DNA from: Balaenoptera acutorostrata
Lineage: Eukaryota; Chordata; Mammalia; Artiodactyla; Balaenopteridae
Assembly: GCF_949987535.1 (NCBI RefSeq)
Contig: NW_026646025.1
Span: forward strand, 1,178,001-1,242,000
DNA length: 64,000 nt
Reading direction: 5' to 3'
In this document: piece after piece, positions 1 to 12,637 of the stretch
Layout of the letters: each line of letters opens with the position of its first letter
Position numbering within the stretch: the stretch's first letter is position 1
Made by a program: the position numbers and the translations under genes
Notes under the pieces: generated by a model
Databases searched by the model: none
What the model was told of the DNA's origin: nothing
The model's input: the letters and a program-made list of their open reading frames with translations, nothing else

Positions 1-547
1 AATTCTAGATGACCACTGTCATCACAATGCCCCATGACAGATGTCATCACAATTCGCCATGGTCCTTGTCATCACTATGCTCCATGAACCGTGTCATCAC
101 AAGGTTCCAGGACACTTGTCATCACAATGATCCAAGATCACATTCATCACAGTGCTCCATGAAACCTGTCATCTCAATGCTCCATAGCCTTTGTATTCAC
201 AATGCTCCATGGCCCCTGTAATCACAGTGCTCCATGACCCTATTCATCACAATGCTCCAAGACCGCTCTCAACACAATGCCCCATGACGCCTGACATCAC
301 AAATCTCCATAGCCTCTGTTACCAAAAAGCTCCATGATCGCTGTCAGCAGAATGTTCCATGACACTTTTCGTCACAATACTGCAAGACCACTGTCATCAC
401 AGAGTACTCTGCCCATATCATCACAATGTTCCTTGTCACCTTTAATCACAATGCTCCATGCCCTTTCATCACAATGCTCCAGAAATCTTTTTCATCGCAA
501 TGTTCCTTGACTATGTCATCACAATTCTCCATGGTCGTCATCAGCAC
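1..547 (+). repeat. D block copy 1 (3' part only)
   Basis: This is the right-hand third of the diverged 25-bp block. It begins a few bases before the tctagatgaccactg landmark used here to register copies (landmark at 9). It matches 4154-4700 almost base for base at a 4153-bp offset. The left part lies outside the window. Confidence 0.93.
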
Positions 548-3040
548 AATGCTCCAGAATTCTTGTCATCACAATGTTCCATGACCGTGTCATCACAATG
601 CTCCATGGCCCTTGTCATCACAATGCTCCGGAATTCTTCTCATCACATTGTTCCATGACCGCGTCATCACAATGCTCCATGGCACTTTTCAGCACAATGC
701 TCCAGAATTCCTGTCATCACAATGTTCCATGACCGTGTCATCACAATGCTCCATGGCCCTTGTCATCACAATGCTCCGGAATTCTTCTCATCACATTGTT
801 CCATGACCGCGTCATCACAATGCTCCATGGCACTTTTCAGCACAATGCTCCAGAATTCCTGTCATCACAATGTTCCATGACCGTGTCATCACAATGCTCC
901 ATGGCCCTTGTCATCACAATGCTCCAGAATTCTTGTCATCACAATGTTCCATACCGTGTCATCACAATGCTCCATGGCCATTGTCATCACAATGCTCCAG
1001 AATACTTGTCATCACAATGTTGCATGGCCGTGTCATCACAATGCTCCATGGCCCTTGTCATCACAATGCTCCAGAATTCTTGTCATCAGAATGTTCCATG
1101 GCCGTGTCACCACAATGCTCCATGGCCCTTGTCATCATAATGCTCCAGAATTCTTGTCATTACTATATTCCATGACCGTGTCATCACAATGCTCCGTCGC
1201 CTTTGTCATCAGAATGCTCCAGAATTCTTGTCATCACAATGTTCCATGACCGTGTCATCACAATGCTCCATGGCCCTTGTCAGCACAATGCTCCAGAATT
1301 CTTGTCATCACAATGTTCCATGACCGTGTCATCACAATGCTCCATGGCCCTTGTCATGACAATGCTCCAGAATTCTTCTCATCACAATGATCCATGACCG
1401 TGTCAAAAAAATGCTCCATGGCCACTGTCATCACAATGCCCCAGAATTCTTGTCATCACAATGTTCCATGGCCGTGTCATCACAATGCTCCATGGCCCTT
1501 GTCATCATAATGCTCCAGAATTCTTGTCATTACTATATTCCATTAACGTGTCATCACAATGCTCTATGGTGCTTGTCATCAGAATGCTCCAGAATTCTTG
1601 TCATCACAATGTTCCACGGCCGTGTCATCACAATGCTCCATGGCCCTTGTCATGACAATGCTCCAGAATTCTTCTCATCACAATGTTCCATGACCGTGTC
1701 ATCACAAATCTCCATGGCCATTGTCATCACAATGCTCCAGAATTCTTGTCATCACACTGTTCCATGGCCGTGTCATCACAATGCTCCATGGACCTTGTCA
1801 TCATAATGCTCCAGAATTCTTGTCATCACAATATTCCATGACCGTGTCATCACATTGCTCCATGGCCCTTGTCATGACAATGCTCCAGAATTCTTCTCAT
1901 CACAATGTTCCATGACCGTGTCATCACAATGTTCCATGGCCATTGTCATCACAATGCTCCAGAATTCTTGTCATCACAATGTTCCATGGCCGTGTCATCA
2001 CAATGTTCCATGGCCCTTGTCATCATAATGCTCCAGAATTCTTGTCATCACAATGTTCCATGACCGTATCATCACAATGCTCCATGGCCCTTGTCAGCAC
2101 AATGCACCAGAATTCTTCTCATCACAATGTTCCATGACCGTGTCATCACAATGCTCCATGGCCAATGTCATCACAATGCTCCAGAATTCTTGTCATCACA
2201 ATGTTCCATGGCCGTGTCGTCACAATGTTCCATGGCCCTTGTCATCATAATGCTCCAGAATTCTTGTCATCACAATGTTCCATGACCGTATCATCACAAT
2301 GCTCCATGGCCCTTGTCAGCACAATGCTCCAGAATTCTTCTCATCACAATGTTCCATGACCGTGTCATCACAATGCTCCACGGCCCTTGTCATCACAATG
2401 CTCCAGAATTCTTGTCATTACAATGTTCCATGACCGTGTCATCAAAATGCTCCATGGCCCTTGTCATGACAATGCTCCAGAATTCTTCTCATCACAATGT
2501 TCCATGACCGTGTCATCACAATGCTCCATGGCCATTGTCATCACAATGCTCCAGAATTCTTCTCATCACAATGTTCCATGGCCGTGTCATCACAATGCTC
2601 CATGGCCCTTGTCATCATAATGCTCCTGAATTCTTCTTATCACAATGTTCCATGACCGTGTCATCACAATGCTCCATGGCCCTTGTCATGACAATGCTCC
2701 AGAATTCTTCTCATCACATTGTTCCATGACCGTGTCATCACAATGCTCCATGGCCCTTGTCATCACAATGCTCCAGAATTCTTGTCATCACAATGTTCCA
2801 TGGCCGTGTCACCACAATGCTCCATGGCCCTTGTCATCATAATGCTCCAGAATTCTTGTCATTACTATATTCCATGACCGTGTCATCACAATGCTCCATC
2901 GCCTTTGTCATCAGAATGCTCCAGAATTCTTGTCATCACAATGTTCCATGACCGTGTCATCACAATGCTCCATGGCCCTTGTCAGCACAATGCTCCAGAA
3001 TTCTTGTCATCACAATGTTCCATGACCGTGTCATCACAAT
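548..3040 (+). repeat. H domain 1 (74-bp trimer array, type A, 2493 bp)
   Basis: About 33 trimers of 25+25+24 bp. The three monomers share their core and differ in tail: tggccctt, gaattctt and tgaccgt or tggccgt. Near the left end a pair of 74-bp units with the rare ctccggaattcttctc variant appears twice, 148 bp apart. At about 950 one unit has lost a base (gttccatacc instead of gttccatgacc), a register marker in many H domains. Private changes include ttgcatggcc at ~1020 and gtcaaaaaaatg at ~1404. Confidence 0.93.
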
Positions 3041-3540
3041 GCTACATGACCCTGGTCATCACAGTTCTCCATGACCTTTGCCATCACAATGCTCTATGTC
3101 GCTTTTCATCACAATTCTCAATGACCACTTTAATCACTATGCTCGCTGACCATTTTCATCATATTTCTCTAGTGTCATTACAATACCCCATGGCCCCTTT
3201 TTTCACAATGCTCCATGATGCCTGTCATCACAATGCTCCATGGCTTTTGTTATCACAATACTCCAGGATCAGTTTCATCACAATTCTCCATCCCCTTTGT
3301 CATCATGGTGCACAATAAAACCTTTCATTAAAATGCTCCATGACACTAGTCATCACAATACTCCATGGCCTTTATCGTCACAATTCTCCCATGCACTTTT
3401 CATCACGATGTTCCATGAATACTTTCATCACATTGCTCCATGACCATTGTCATCACAATAGTCCATACCCTTGTCAACACAATGCTGCATAATCCCTGTC
3501 ATCACAATTCTCCATGACTGCTGTCATCACAATAATCCAG

Positions 3541-4310
3541 GACAATTTTCATCACAGTGCTTCATGCCCCCAGTCATCACAGTGCTCCACGATACCTTTC
3601 ATCACAATTCCTAGATGATCAATGTCATCACAATGCCCCATGACACTTGTCATCACAATTCGCTATGACCCTTGTCATCACAATACTCGATGAACCGTGT
3701 CATCACAGTGTTCCAGGACACATGTCATCACAATGATCCATGTCTACTTCCATCACAATGCTCCAATACCCCTGTCATCACAATGCTCCATGGCCCCTCT
3801 TATCATATTGCTCCATGATCTCTTTCATCACAATGCTCCATGACCACTGTCATCACCATGCCTCATAACGGCTCTCATCTCAATGCTCCGTGGCCCCTTT
3901 CATCACAATGCTCCATGAACCCTGTCATCACAATGTACCCTGCCCTTTTCATCACAAAGCTCCGTGCGCCCTGTCATCACAATGCTCCATGCCCTTGTCA
4001 TCAAAATGCTCCAGAACTCTTGTCATCATAATGCTCCATGCCAATGTCATCAAAATGCCCCATGACACTTGTCATCACAATGCTCCATGGCCTTTGTCAT
4101 CTCAATGTTCCATGGCCCCTGTCATCACAGTGCTCCATGATACCTTTCATCGCAATTCTAGATGACCACTGTCATCACAATGCCCCATGACAGATGTCAT
4201 CACAATTCGCCATGGTCCTTGTCATCACTATGCTCCATGAACCGTGTCATCACAAGGTTCCAGGACACTTGTCATCACAATGATCCAAGATCACATTCAT
4301 CACAGTGCTC
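3541..4310 (+). repeat. Internal ~548-bp repeat within D (two diverged halves)
   Basis: The stretch from gatacctttcatcacaattc (3591) through aatgatccatg (~3750) realigns with tacctttcatcgcaattc (4141) through aatgatccaag (~4299). Monomer-specific words are kept in order: ctagatga, tgccccatgaca, attcgc, gatgaaccgtgtc and gttccaggacac. The two halves are much more diverged than different D copies are from each other, so this duplication is older. Confidence 0.8.
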
Positions 4311-4594
4311 CATGAAACCTGTCATCTCAATGCTCCATAGCCTTTGTATTCACAATGCTCCATGGCCCCTGTAATCACAGTGCTCCATGACCCTATTCAT
4401 CACAATGCTCCAAGACCGCTCTCAACACAATGCCCCATGACGCCTGACATCACAAATCTCCATAGCCTCTGTTACCAAAAAGCTCCATGATCGCTGTCAG
4501 CAGAATGTTCCATGACACTTTTCGTCACAATACTGCAAGACCACTGTCATCACAGAGTACTCTGCCCATATCATCACAATGTTCCTTGTCACCT

Positions 4595-4690
4595 TTAATC
4601 ACAATGCTCCATGCCCTTTCATCACAATGCTCCAGAAATCTTTTTCATCGCAATGTTCCTTGACTATGTCATCACAATTCTCCATGGTCG
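4595..4690 (+). repeat. Degenerate trimer at the right edge of D
   Basis: The last ~90 bp of the D block carry, in order, a ctccatgccc monomer, a ctccagaaatct monomer and a gttccttgact monomer. That is the order and spacing of the 74-bp trimer (tggccc, gaattc, ttccatgacc) in diverged form. The same edge occurs in every D copy, for example 442-537, 18345-18440 and 58550-58658. Confidence 0.7.
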
Positions 4691-4700
4691 TCATCAGCAC

Positions 4701-5343
4701 AATGCTCCAGAATTCTTGTCATCACAATGTTCCATGACCGTGTCATCACAATGCTCCATGGCCCTTGTCATCACAATGCTCCGGAATTCTTCTCATCACA
4801 TTGTTCCATGACCGCGTCATCACAATGCTCCATGGCACTTTTCAGCACAATGCTCCAGAATTCCTGTCATCACAATGTTCCATGACCGTGTCATCACAAT
4901 GCTCCATGGCCCTTGTCATCACAATGCTCCAGAATTCTTGTCATCACAATGTTCCATACCGTGTCATCACAATGCTCCATGGCCATTGTCATCACAATGC
5001 TCCAGAATACTTGTCATCACAATGTTCCATGGCCGTGTCATCACAATGCTCCATGGCCCTTGTCATCACAATGCTCCAGAATTCTTGTCATCAGAATGTT
5101 CCATGGCCGTGTCACCACAATGCTCCATGGCCCTTGTCATCATAATGCTCCAGAATTCTTGTCATTACTATATTCCATGACCGTGTCATCACAATGCTCC
5201 GTCGCCTTTGTCATCAGAATGCTCCAGAATTCTTGTCATCACAATGTTCCATGACCGTGTCATCACAATGCTCCATGGCCCTTGTCAGCACAATGCTCCA
5301 GAATTCTTGTCATCACAATGTTCCATGACCGTGTCATCACAAT
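4701..5343 (+). repeat. H domain 2 (type B, 643 bp)
   Basis: This is the shortest H domain, about 8.7 trimers. It equals type A minus exactly 1850 bp: one 148-bp duplicate is absent and a 1702-bp (23 x 74) interior stretch is missing. The interior loss joins the unit equivalent to ~1203 to the unit equivalent to ~2905. Confidence 0.93.
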
Positions 5344-7003
5344 GCTACATGACCCTGGTCATCACAGTTCTCCATGACCTTTGTCATCACAATGCTCTAT
5401 GTCGCTTTTCATCACAATTCTCAATGACCACTTTAATCACTATGCTCGCTGACCATTTTCATCATATTTCTCTAGTGTCATTACAATACCCCATGGCCCC
5501 TTTTTTCACAATGCTCCATGATGCCTGTCATCACAATGCTCCATGGCTTTTGTTATCACAATGCTCCAGGATCAGTTTCATCACAATTCTCCATCCCCTT
5601 TGTCATCATGGTGCACAATGAAACCTTTCATTAAAATGCTCCATGACACTAGTCATCACAATACTCCATGGCCTTTATCGTCACAATTCTCCCATGCACT
5701 TTTCATCACGATGTTCCATGAATACTTTCATCACATTGCTCCATGACCATTGTCATCACAATAGTCCATACCCTTGTCAACACAATGCTGCATAATCCCT
5801 GTCATCACAATTCTCCATGACTGCTGTCATCACAATAATCCAGGACAATTTTCATCACAGTGCTTCATGCCCCCAGTCATCACAGTGCTCCACGATACCT
5901 TTCATCACAATTCCTAGATGATCAATGTCATCACAATGCCCCATGACACTTGTCATCACAATTCGCTATGACCCTTGTCATCACAATACTCGATGAACCG
6001 TGTCATCACAGTGTTCCAGGACACATGTCATCACAATGATCCATGTCTACTTCCATCACAATGCTCCAATACCCCTGTCATCACAATGCTCCATGGCCCC
6101 TCTTATCATATTGCTCCATGATCTCTTTCATCACAATGCTCCATGACCACTGTCATCACCATGCCTCATAACGGCTCTCATCTCAATGCTCCGTGGCCCC
6201 TTTCATCACAATGCTCCATGAACCCTGTCATCACAATGTACCCTGCCCTTTTCATCACAAAGCTCCGTGCGCCCTGTCATCACAATGCTCCATGCCCTTG
6301 TCATCAAAATGCTCCAGAACTCTTGTCATCATAATGCTCCATGCCAATGTCATCAAAATGCCCCATGACACTTGTCATCACAATGCTCCATGGCCTTTGT
6401 CATCTCAATGTTCCATGGCCCCTGTCATCACAGTGCTCCATGATACCTTTCATCGCAATTCTAGATGACCACTGTCATCACAATGCCCCATGACAGATGT
6501 CATCACAATTCGCCATGGTCCTTGTCATCACTATGCTCCATGAACCGTGTCATCACAAGGTTCCAGGACACTTGTCATCACAATGATCCAAGATCACATT
6601 CATCACAGTGCTCCATGAAACCTGTCATCTCAATGCTCCATAGCCTTTGTATTCACAATGCTCCATGGCCCCTGTAATCACAGTGCTCCATGACCCTATT
6701 CATCACAATGCTCCAAGACCGCTCTCAACACAATGCCCCATGACGCCTGACATCACAAATCTCCATAGCCTCTGTTACCAAAAAGCTCCATGATCGCTGT
6801 CAGCAGAATGTTCCATGACACTTTTCGTCACAATACTGCAAGACCACTGTCATCACAGAGTACTCTGCCCATACCATCACAATGTTCCTTGTCACCTTTA
6901 ATCACAATGCTCCATGCCCTTTCATCACAATGCTCCAGAAATCTTTTTCATCGCAATGTTCCTTGACTATGTCATCACAATTCTCCATGGTCGTCATCAG
7001 CAC
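5344..7003 (+). repeat. D block copy 3 (complete, 1660 bp)
   Basis: Same length and monomer order as copy 2, offset 2303 bp. Its haplotype is tttgtcatc near 5381 and aatgctccagg near 5562, the combination found after type B H domains. A private change gives cccataccatcac near 6868. Confidence 0.93.
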
Positions 7004-9496
7004 AATGCTCCAGAATTCTTGTCATCACAATGTTCCATGACCGTGTCATCACAATGCTCCATGGCCCTTGTCATCACAATGCTCCGGAATTCTTCTCATC
7101 ACATTGTTCCATGACCGCGTCATCACAATGCTCCATGGCACTTTTCAGCACAATGCTCCAGAATTCCTGTCATCACAATGTTCCATGACCGTGTCATCAC
7201 AATGCTCCATGGCCCTTGTCATCACAATGCTCCGGAATTCTTCTCATCACATGGTTCCATGACCGCGTTATCACAATGCTCCATGGCACTTTTCAGCACA
7301 ATGCTCCAGAATTCCTGTCATCACAATGTTCCATGACCGTGTCATCACAATGCTCCATGGCCCTTGTCATCACAATGCTCCAGAATTCTTGTCATCACAA
7401 TGTTCCATACCGTGTCATCACAATGCTCCATGGCCATTGTCATCACAATGCTCCAGAATACTTGTCATCACAATGTTCCATGGCCGTGTCATCACAATGC
7501 TCCATGGCCCTTGTCATCACAATGCTCCAGAATTCTTGTCATCAGAATGTTCCATGGCCGTGTCACCACAATGCTCCATGGCCCTTGTCATCATAATGCT
7601 CCAGAATTCTTGTCATTACTATATTCCATGACCGTGTCATCACAATGCTCCGTCGCCTTTGTCATCAGAATGCTCCAGAATTCTTGTCATCACAATGTTC
7701 CATGACCGTGTCATCACAATGCTCCATGGCCCTTGTCAGCACAATGCTCCAGAATTCTTGTCATCACAATGTTCCATGACCGTGTCATCACAATGCTCCA
7801 TGGCCCTTGTCATGACAATGCTCCAGAATTCTTCTCATCACAATGATCCATGACCGTGTCAACAAAATGCTCCATGGCCACTGTCATCACAATGCCCCAG
7901 AATTCTTGTCATCACAATGTTCCATGGCCGTGTCATCACAATGCTCCATGGCCCTTGTCATCATAATGCTCCAGAATTCTTGTCATTACTATATTCCATG
8001 AACGTGTCATCACAATGCTCTATGGCGCTTGTCATCAGAATGCTCCAGAATTCTTGTCATCACAATGTTCCACGGCCGTGTCATCACAATGCTCCATGGC
8101 CCTTGTCATGACAATGCTCCAGAATTCTTCTCATCACAATGTTCCATGACCGTGTCATCACAAAGCTCCATGGCCATTGTCATCACAATGCTCCAGAATT
8201 CTTATCATCACACTGTTCCATGGCCGTGTCATCACAATGCTCCATGGACCTTGTCATCATAATGCTCCAGAATTCTTGTCATCACAATATTCCATGACCG
8301 TGTCATCACATTGCTCCATGGCCCTTGTCATGACAATGCTCCAGAATTCTTCTCATCACAATGTTCCATGACCGTGTCATCACAATGTTCCATGGCCATT
8401 GTCATCACAATGCTCCAGAATTCTTGTCATCACAATGTTCCATGGCCGTGTCATCACAATGTTCCATGGCCCTTGTCATCATAATGCTCCAGAATTCTTG
8501 TCATCACAATGTTCCATGACCGTATCATCACAATGCTCCATGGCCCTTGTCAGCACAATGCACCAGAATTCTTCTCATCACAATGTTCCATGACCGTGTC
8601 ATCACAATGCTCCATGGCCAATGTCATCACAATGCTCCAGAATTCTTGTCATCACAATGTTCCATGGCCGTGTCGTCACAATGTTCCATGGCCCTTGTCA
8701 TCATAATGCTCCAGAATTCTTGTCATCACAATGTTCCATGACCGTATCATCACAATGCTCCATGGCCCTTGTCAGCACAATGCTCCAGAATTCTTCTCAT
8801 CACAATGTTCCATGACCGTGTCATCACAATGCTCCACGGCCCTTGTCATCACAATGCTCCAGAATTCTTGTCATTACAATGTTCCATGACCGTGTCATCA
8901 AAATGCTCCATGGCCCTTGTCATGACAATGCTCCAGAATTCTTCTCATCACAATGTTCCATGACCGTGTCATCACAATGCTCCATGGCCATTGTCATCAC
9001 AATGCTCCAGAATTCTTCTCATCACAATGTTCCATGGCCGTGTCATCACAATGCTCCATGGCCCTTGTCATCATAATGCTCCTGAATTCTTCTTATCACA
9101 ATGTTCCATGACCGTGTCATCACAATGCTCCATGGCCCTTGTCATGACAATGCTCCAGAATTCTTCTCATCACATTGTTCCATGACTGTGTCATCACAAT
9201 GCTCCATGGCCCTTGTCATCACAATGCTCCAGAATTCTTGTCATCACAATGTTCCATGGCCGCGTCACCACAATGCTCCATGGCCCTTGTCATCATAATG
9301 CTCCAGAATTCTTGTCATTACTATATTCCATGACCGTGTCATCACAATGCTCCGTCGCCTTTGTCATCAGAATGCTCCAGAATTCTTGTCATCACAATGT
9401 TCCATGACCGTGTCATCACAATGCTCCATGGCCCTTGTCAGCACAATGCTCCAGAATTCTTGTCATCACAATGTTCCATGACCGTGTCATCACAAT
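7004..9496 (+). repeat. H domain 3 (type A, 2493 bp)
   Basis: Identical in length and unit order to H domain 1, including the doubled ctccgg units 148 bp apart. Single-base differences include acatggttcc near 7251 and gcgttatcac near 7265. Confidence 0.93.
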
Positions 9497-11156
9497 GCTA
9501 CATGACCCTGGTCATCACAGTTCTCCATGACCTTTGCCATCACAATGCTCTATGTCGCTTTTCATCACAATTCTCAATGACCACTTTAATCACTATGCTC
9601 GCTGACCATTTTCATCATATTTCTCTAGTGTCATTACAATACCCCATGGCCCCTTTTTTCACAATGCTCCATGATGCCTGTCATCACAATGCTCCATGGC
9701 TTTTGTTATCACAATACTCCAGGATCAGTTTCATCACAATTCTCCATCCCCTTTGTCATCATGGTGCACAATGAAACCTTTCATTAAAATGCTCCATGAC
9801 ACTAGTCATCACAATACTCCATGGCCTTTATCGTCACAATTCTCCCATGCACTTTTCATCACGATGTTCCATGAATACTTTCATCACATTGCTCCATGAC
9901 CATTGTCATCACAATAGTCCATACCCTTGTCAACACAATGCTGCATAATCCCTGTCATCACAATTCTCCATGACTGCTGTCATCACAATAATCCAGGACA
10001 ATTTTCATCACAGTGCTTCATGCCCCCAGTCATCACAGTGCTCCACGATACCTTTCATCACAATTCCTAGATGATCAATGTCATCACAATGCCCCATGAC
10101 ACTTGTCATCACAATTCGCTATGACCCTTGTCATCACAATACTCGATGAACCGTGTCATCACAGTGTTCCAGGACACATGTCATCACAATGATCCATGTC
10201 TACTTCCATCACAATGCTCCAATACCCCTGTCATCACAATGCTCCATGGCCCCTCTTATCATATTGCTCCATGATCTCTTTCATCACAATGCTCCATGAC
10301 CACTGTCATCACCATGCCTCATAACGGCTCTCATCTCAATGCTCCGTGGCCCCTTTCATCACAATGCTCCATGAACCCTGTCATCACAATGTACCCTGCC
10401 CTTTTCATCACAAAGCTCCGTGCGCCCTGTCATCACAATGCTCCATGCCCTTGTCATCAAAATGCTCCAGAACTCTTGTCATCATAATGCTCCATGCCAA
10501 TGTCATCAAAATGCCCCATGACACTTGTCATCACAATGCTCCATGGCCTTTGTCATCTCAATGTTCCATGGCCCCTGTCATCACAGTGCTCCATGATACC
10601 TTTCATCGCAATTCTAGATGACCACTGTCATCACAATGCCCCATGACAGATGTCATCACAATTCGCCATGGTCCTTGTCATCACTATGCTCCATGAACCG
10701 TGTCATCACAAGGTTCCAGGACACTTGTCATCACAATGATCCAAGATCACATTCATCACAGTGCTCCATGAAACCTGTCATCTCAATGCTCCATAGCCTT
10801 TGTATTCACAATGCTCCATGGCCCCTGTAATCACAGTGCTCCATGACCCTATTCATCACAATGCTCCAAGACCGCTCTCAACACAATGCCCCATGACGCC
10901 TGACATCACAAATCTCCATAGCCTCTGTTACCAAAAAGCTCCATGATCGCTGTCAGCAGAATGTTCCATGACACTTTTCGTCACAATACTGCAAGACCAC
11001 TGTCATCACAGAGTACTCTGCCCATATCATCACAATGTTCCTTGTCACCTTTAATCACAATGCTCCATGCCCTTTCATCACAATGCTCCAGAAATCTTTT
11101 TCATCGCAATGTTCCTTGACTATGTCATCACAATTCTCCATGGTCGTCATCAGCAC
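9497..11156 (+). repeat. D block copy 4 (complete, 1660 bp)
   Basis: Complete D block with the post-A haplotype (tttgccatc, aatactccagg). Offset from copy 3 is 4153 bp. I saw only isolated single-base differences from copies 2 and 6. Confidence 0.93.
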
Positions 11157-12637
11157 AATGCTCCAGAATTCTTGTCATCACAATGTTCCATGACCGTGTC
11201 ATCACAATGCTCCATGGCCCTTGTCATCACAATGCTCCGGAATTATTCTCATCACATTGTTCCATGACCGTGTCATCACAATGCTCCATGGCACTTTTCA
11301 GCACAATGCTCCAGAATTCCTGTCATCACAATATTCCATGACCGTGTCATCACAATGCTCCATGGCCCTTGTCATCACAATGCTCCAGAATTCTTGTCAT
11401 CACAATGTTCCATACCGTGTCATCACAATGCACCATGGCCATTGTCATCACAATGCTCCAGAATACTTGTCATCACAATGTTCCATGGCCGTGTCATCAC
11501 AATGCTCCATGGCCCTTGTCATCACAATGCTCCAGAATACTTGTCATCACAATATTCCATGACCGTGTCATCACAATGTTCCATGGCCGTGTCATCACAA
11601 TGTTCCATGGCCCTTGTCATCATAATGCTCCAGAATTCTTGTCATCACAATGTTCCATGACCATATCATCACAATGCTCCATGGCCCTTGTCAGCACAAT
11701 GCACCAGAATTCTTCTCATCACAATGTTCCATGACCGTGTCATCACAATGCTCCATGGCCAATGTCATCACAATGCTCCAGAATTCTTGTCATCACAATG
11801 TTCCATGGCCGTGTCGTCACAATGTTCCATGGCCCTTGTCATCATAATGCTCCAGAATTCTTGTCATCACAATGTTCCATGACCGTATCATCACAATGCT
11901 CCATGGCCCTTGTCAGCACAATGATCCAGAATTCTTCTCATCACAATGTTCCATGACCGTGTCATCACAATGCTCCACGGCCCTTGTCATCACAATGCTC
12001 CAGAATTCTTGTCATTACAATGTTCCATGACCGTGTCATCAAAATGCTCCATGGCCCTTGTCATGACAATGCTCCAGAATTCTTCTCATCACAATGTTCC
12101 ATGACCGTGTCATCACAATGCTCCATGGCCATTGTCATCACAATGCTCCAGAATTCTTCTCATCACAATGTTCCATGGCCGTGTCATCACAATGCTCCAT
12201 GGCCCTTGTCATCATAATGCTCCAGAATTCTTCTTATCACAATGTTCCATGACCGTGTCATCACAATGCTCCATGGCCCTTGTCATGACAATGCTCCAGA
12301 ATTCTTCTCATCACATTGTTCCATGACCGTGTCATCACAATGCTCCATGGCCCTTGTCATCACAATGCTCCAGAATTCTTGTCATCACAATGTTCCATGG
12401 CCGTGTCACCACAATGCTCCATGGCCCTTGTCATCATAATGCTCCAGAATTCTTGTCATTACTATATTCCATGACCGTGTCATCACAATGCTCCGTCGCC
12501 TTTGTCATCAGAATGCTCCAGAATTCTTGTCATCACAATGTTCCATGACCGTGTCATCACAATGCTCCATGGCCCTTGTCAGCACAATGCTCCAGAATTC
12601 TTGTCATCACAATGTTCCATGACCGTGTCATCACAAT
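11157..12637 (+). repeat. H domain 4 (type C, 1481 bp)
   Basis: A type A domain that has lost 148 bp (one ctccgg pair member) and 888 bp (12 x 74) of interior, and gained one extra 24-bp monomer near 11575 (ttccatggccgtgtcatcac repeated). That arithmetic gives 1481 bp. It also carries ggaattattctc near 11239, shared with H domain 7. Confidence 0.9.

Larger units (their letters stand above)
3041..4700 (+). repeat. D block copy 2 (complete, 1660 bp)
   Basis: Here the 74-bp pattern stops at gctacatgaccctggtc and about 66 diverged monomers of mostly 25 bp follow. The block ends at tccatggtcgtcatcagc, after which trimers resume. Its haplotype is tttgccatc near 3079 and aatactccagg near 3258, as in the other D blocks that follow type A H domains. 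A private g-to-a change gives cacaataaaacc near 3313. It contains two related halves about 548 bp apart. Confidence 0.93.

Noticed and set aside
280..310. tgacatca words (cctgacatcacaaatc, ttgacatcacaatg) as CRE/ATF-like sites
   Set aside because: They are single-base variants of tgtcatca in the monomer, isolated and without promoter context, and differ from TGACGTCA.
548..3040. CRISPR array (short regular repeats)
   Set aside because: There are no unique spacers. Repeat units directly abut and the apparent spacers are the same monomer. There is no leader and no cas gene.
3591..4160. The tctagatga words in D as attachment sites or integration targets
   Set aside because: They are part of the old internal ~548-bp repeat of D. 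There is no inserted element between them that differs from satellite sequence.
3041..4700. D-block open frames (91 and 137 codons, kept in most copies) as conserved proteins
   Set aside because: The frame stays open because most monomers are 25 bp, so three make 75 bp. D copies are near-identical from recent duplication, not selection, and the peptides are low-complexity His/Cys/Asn-rich repeats of the monomer.
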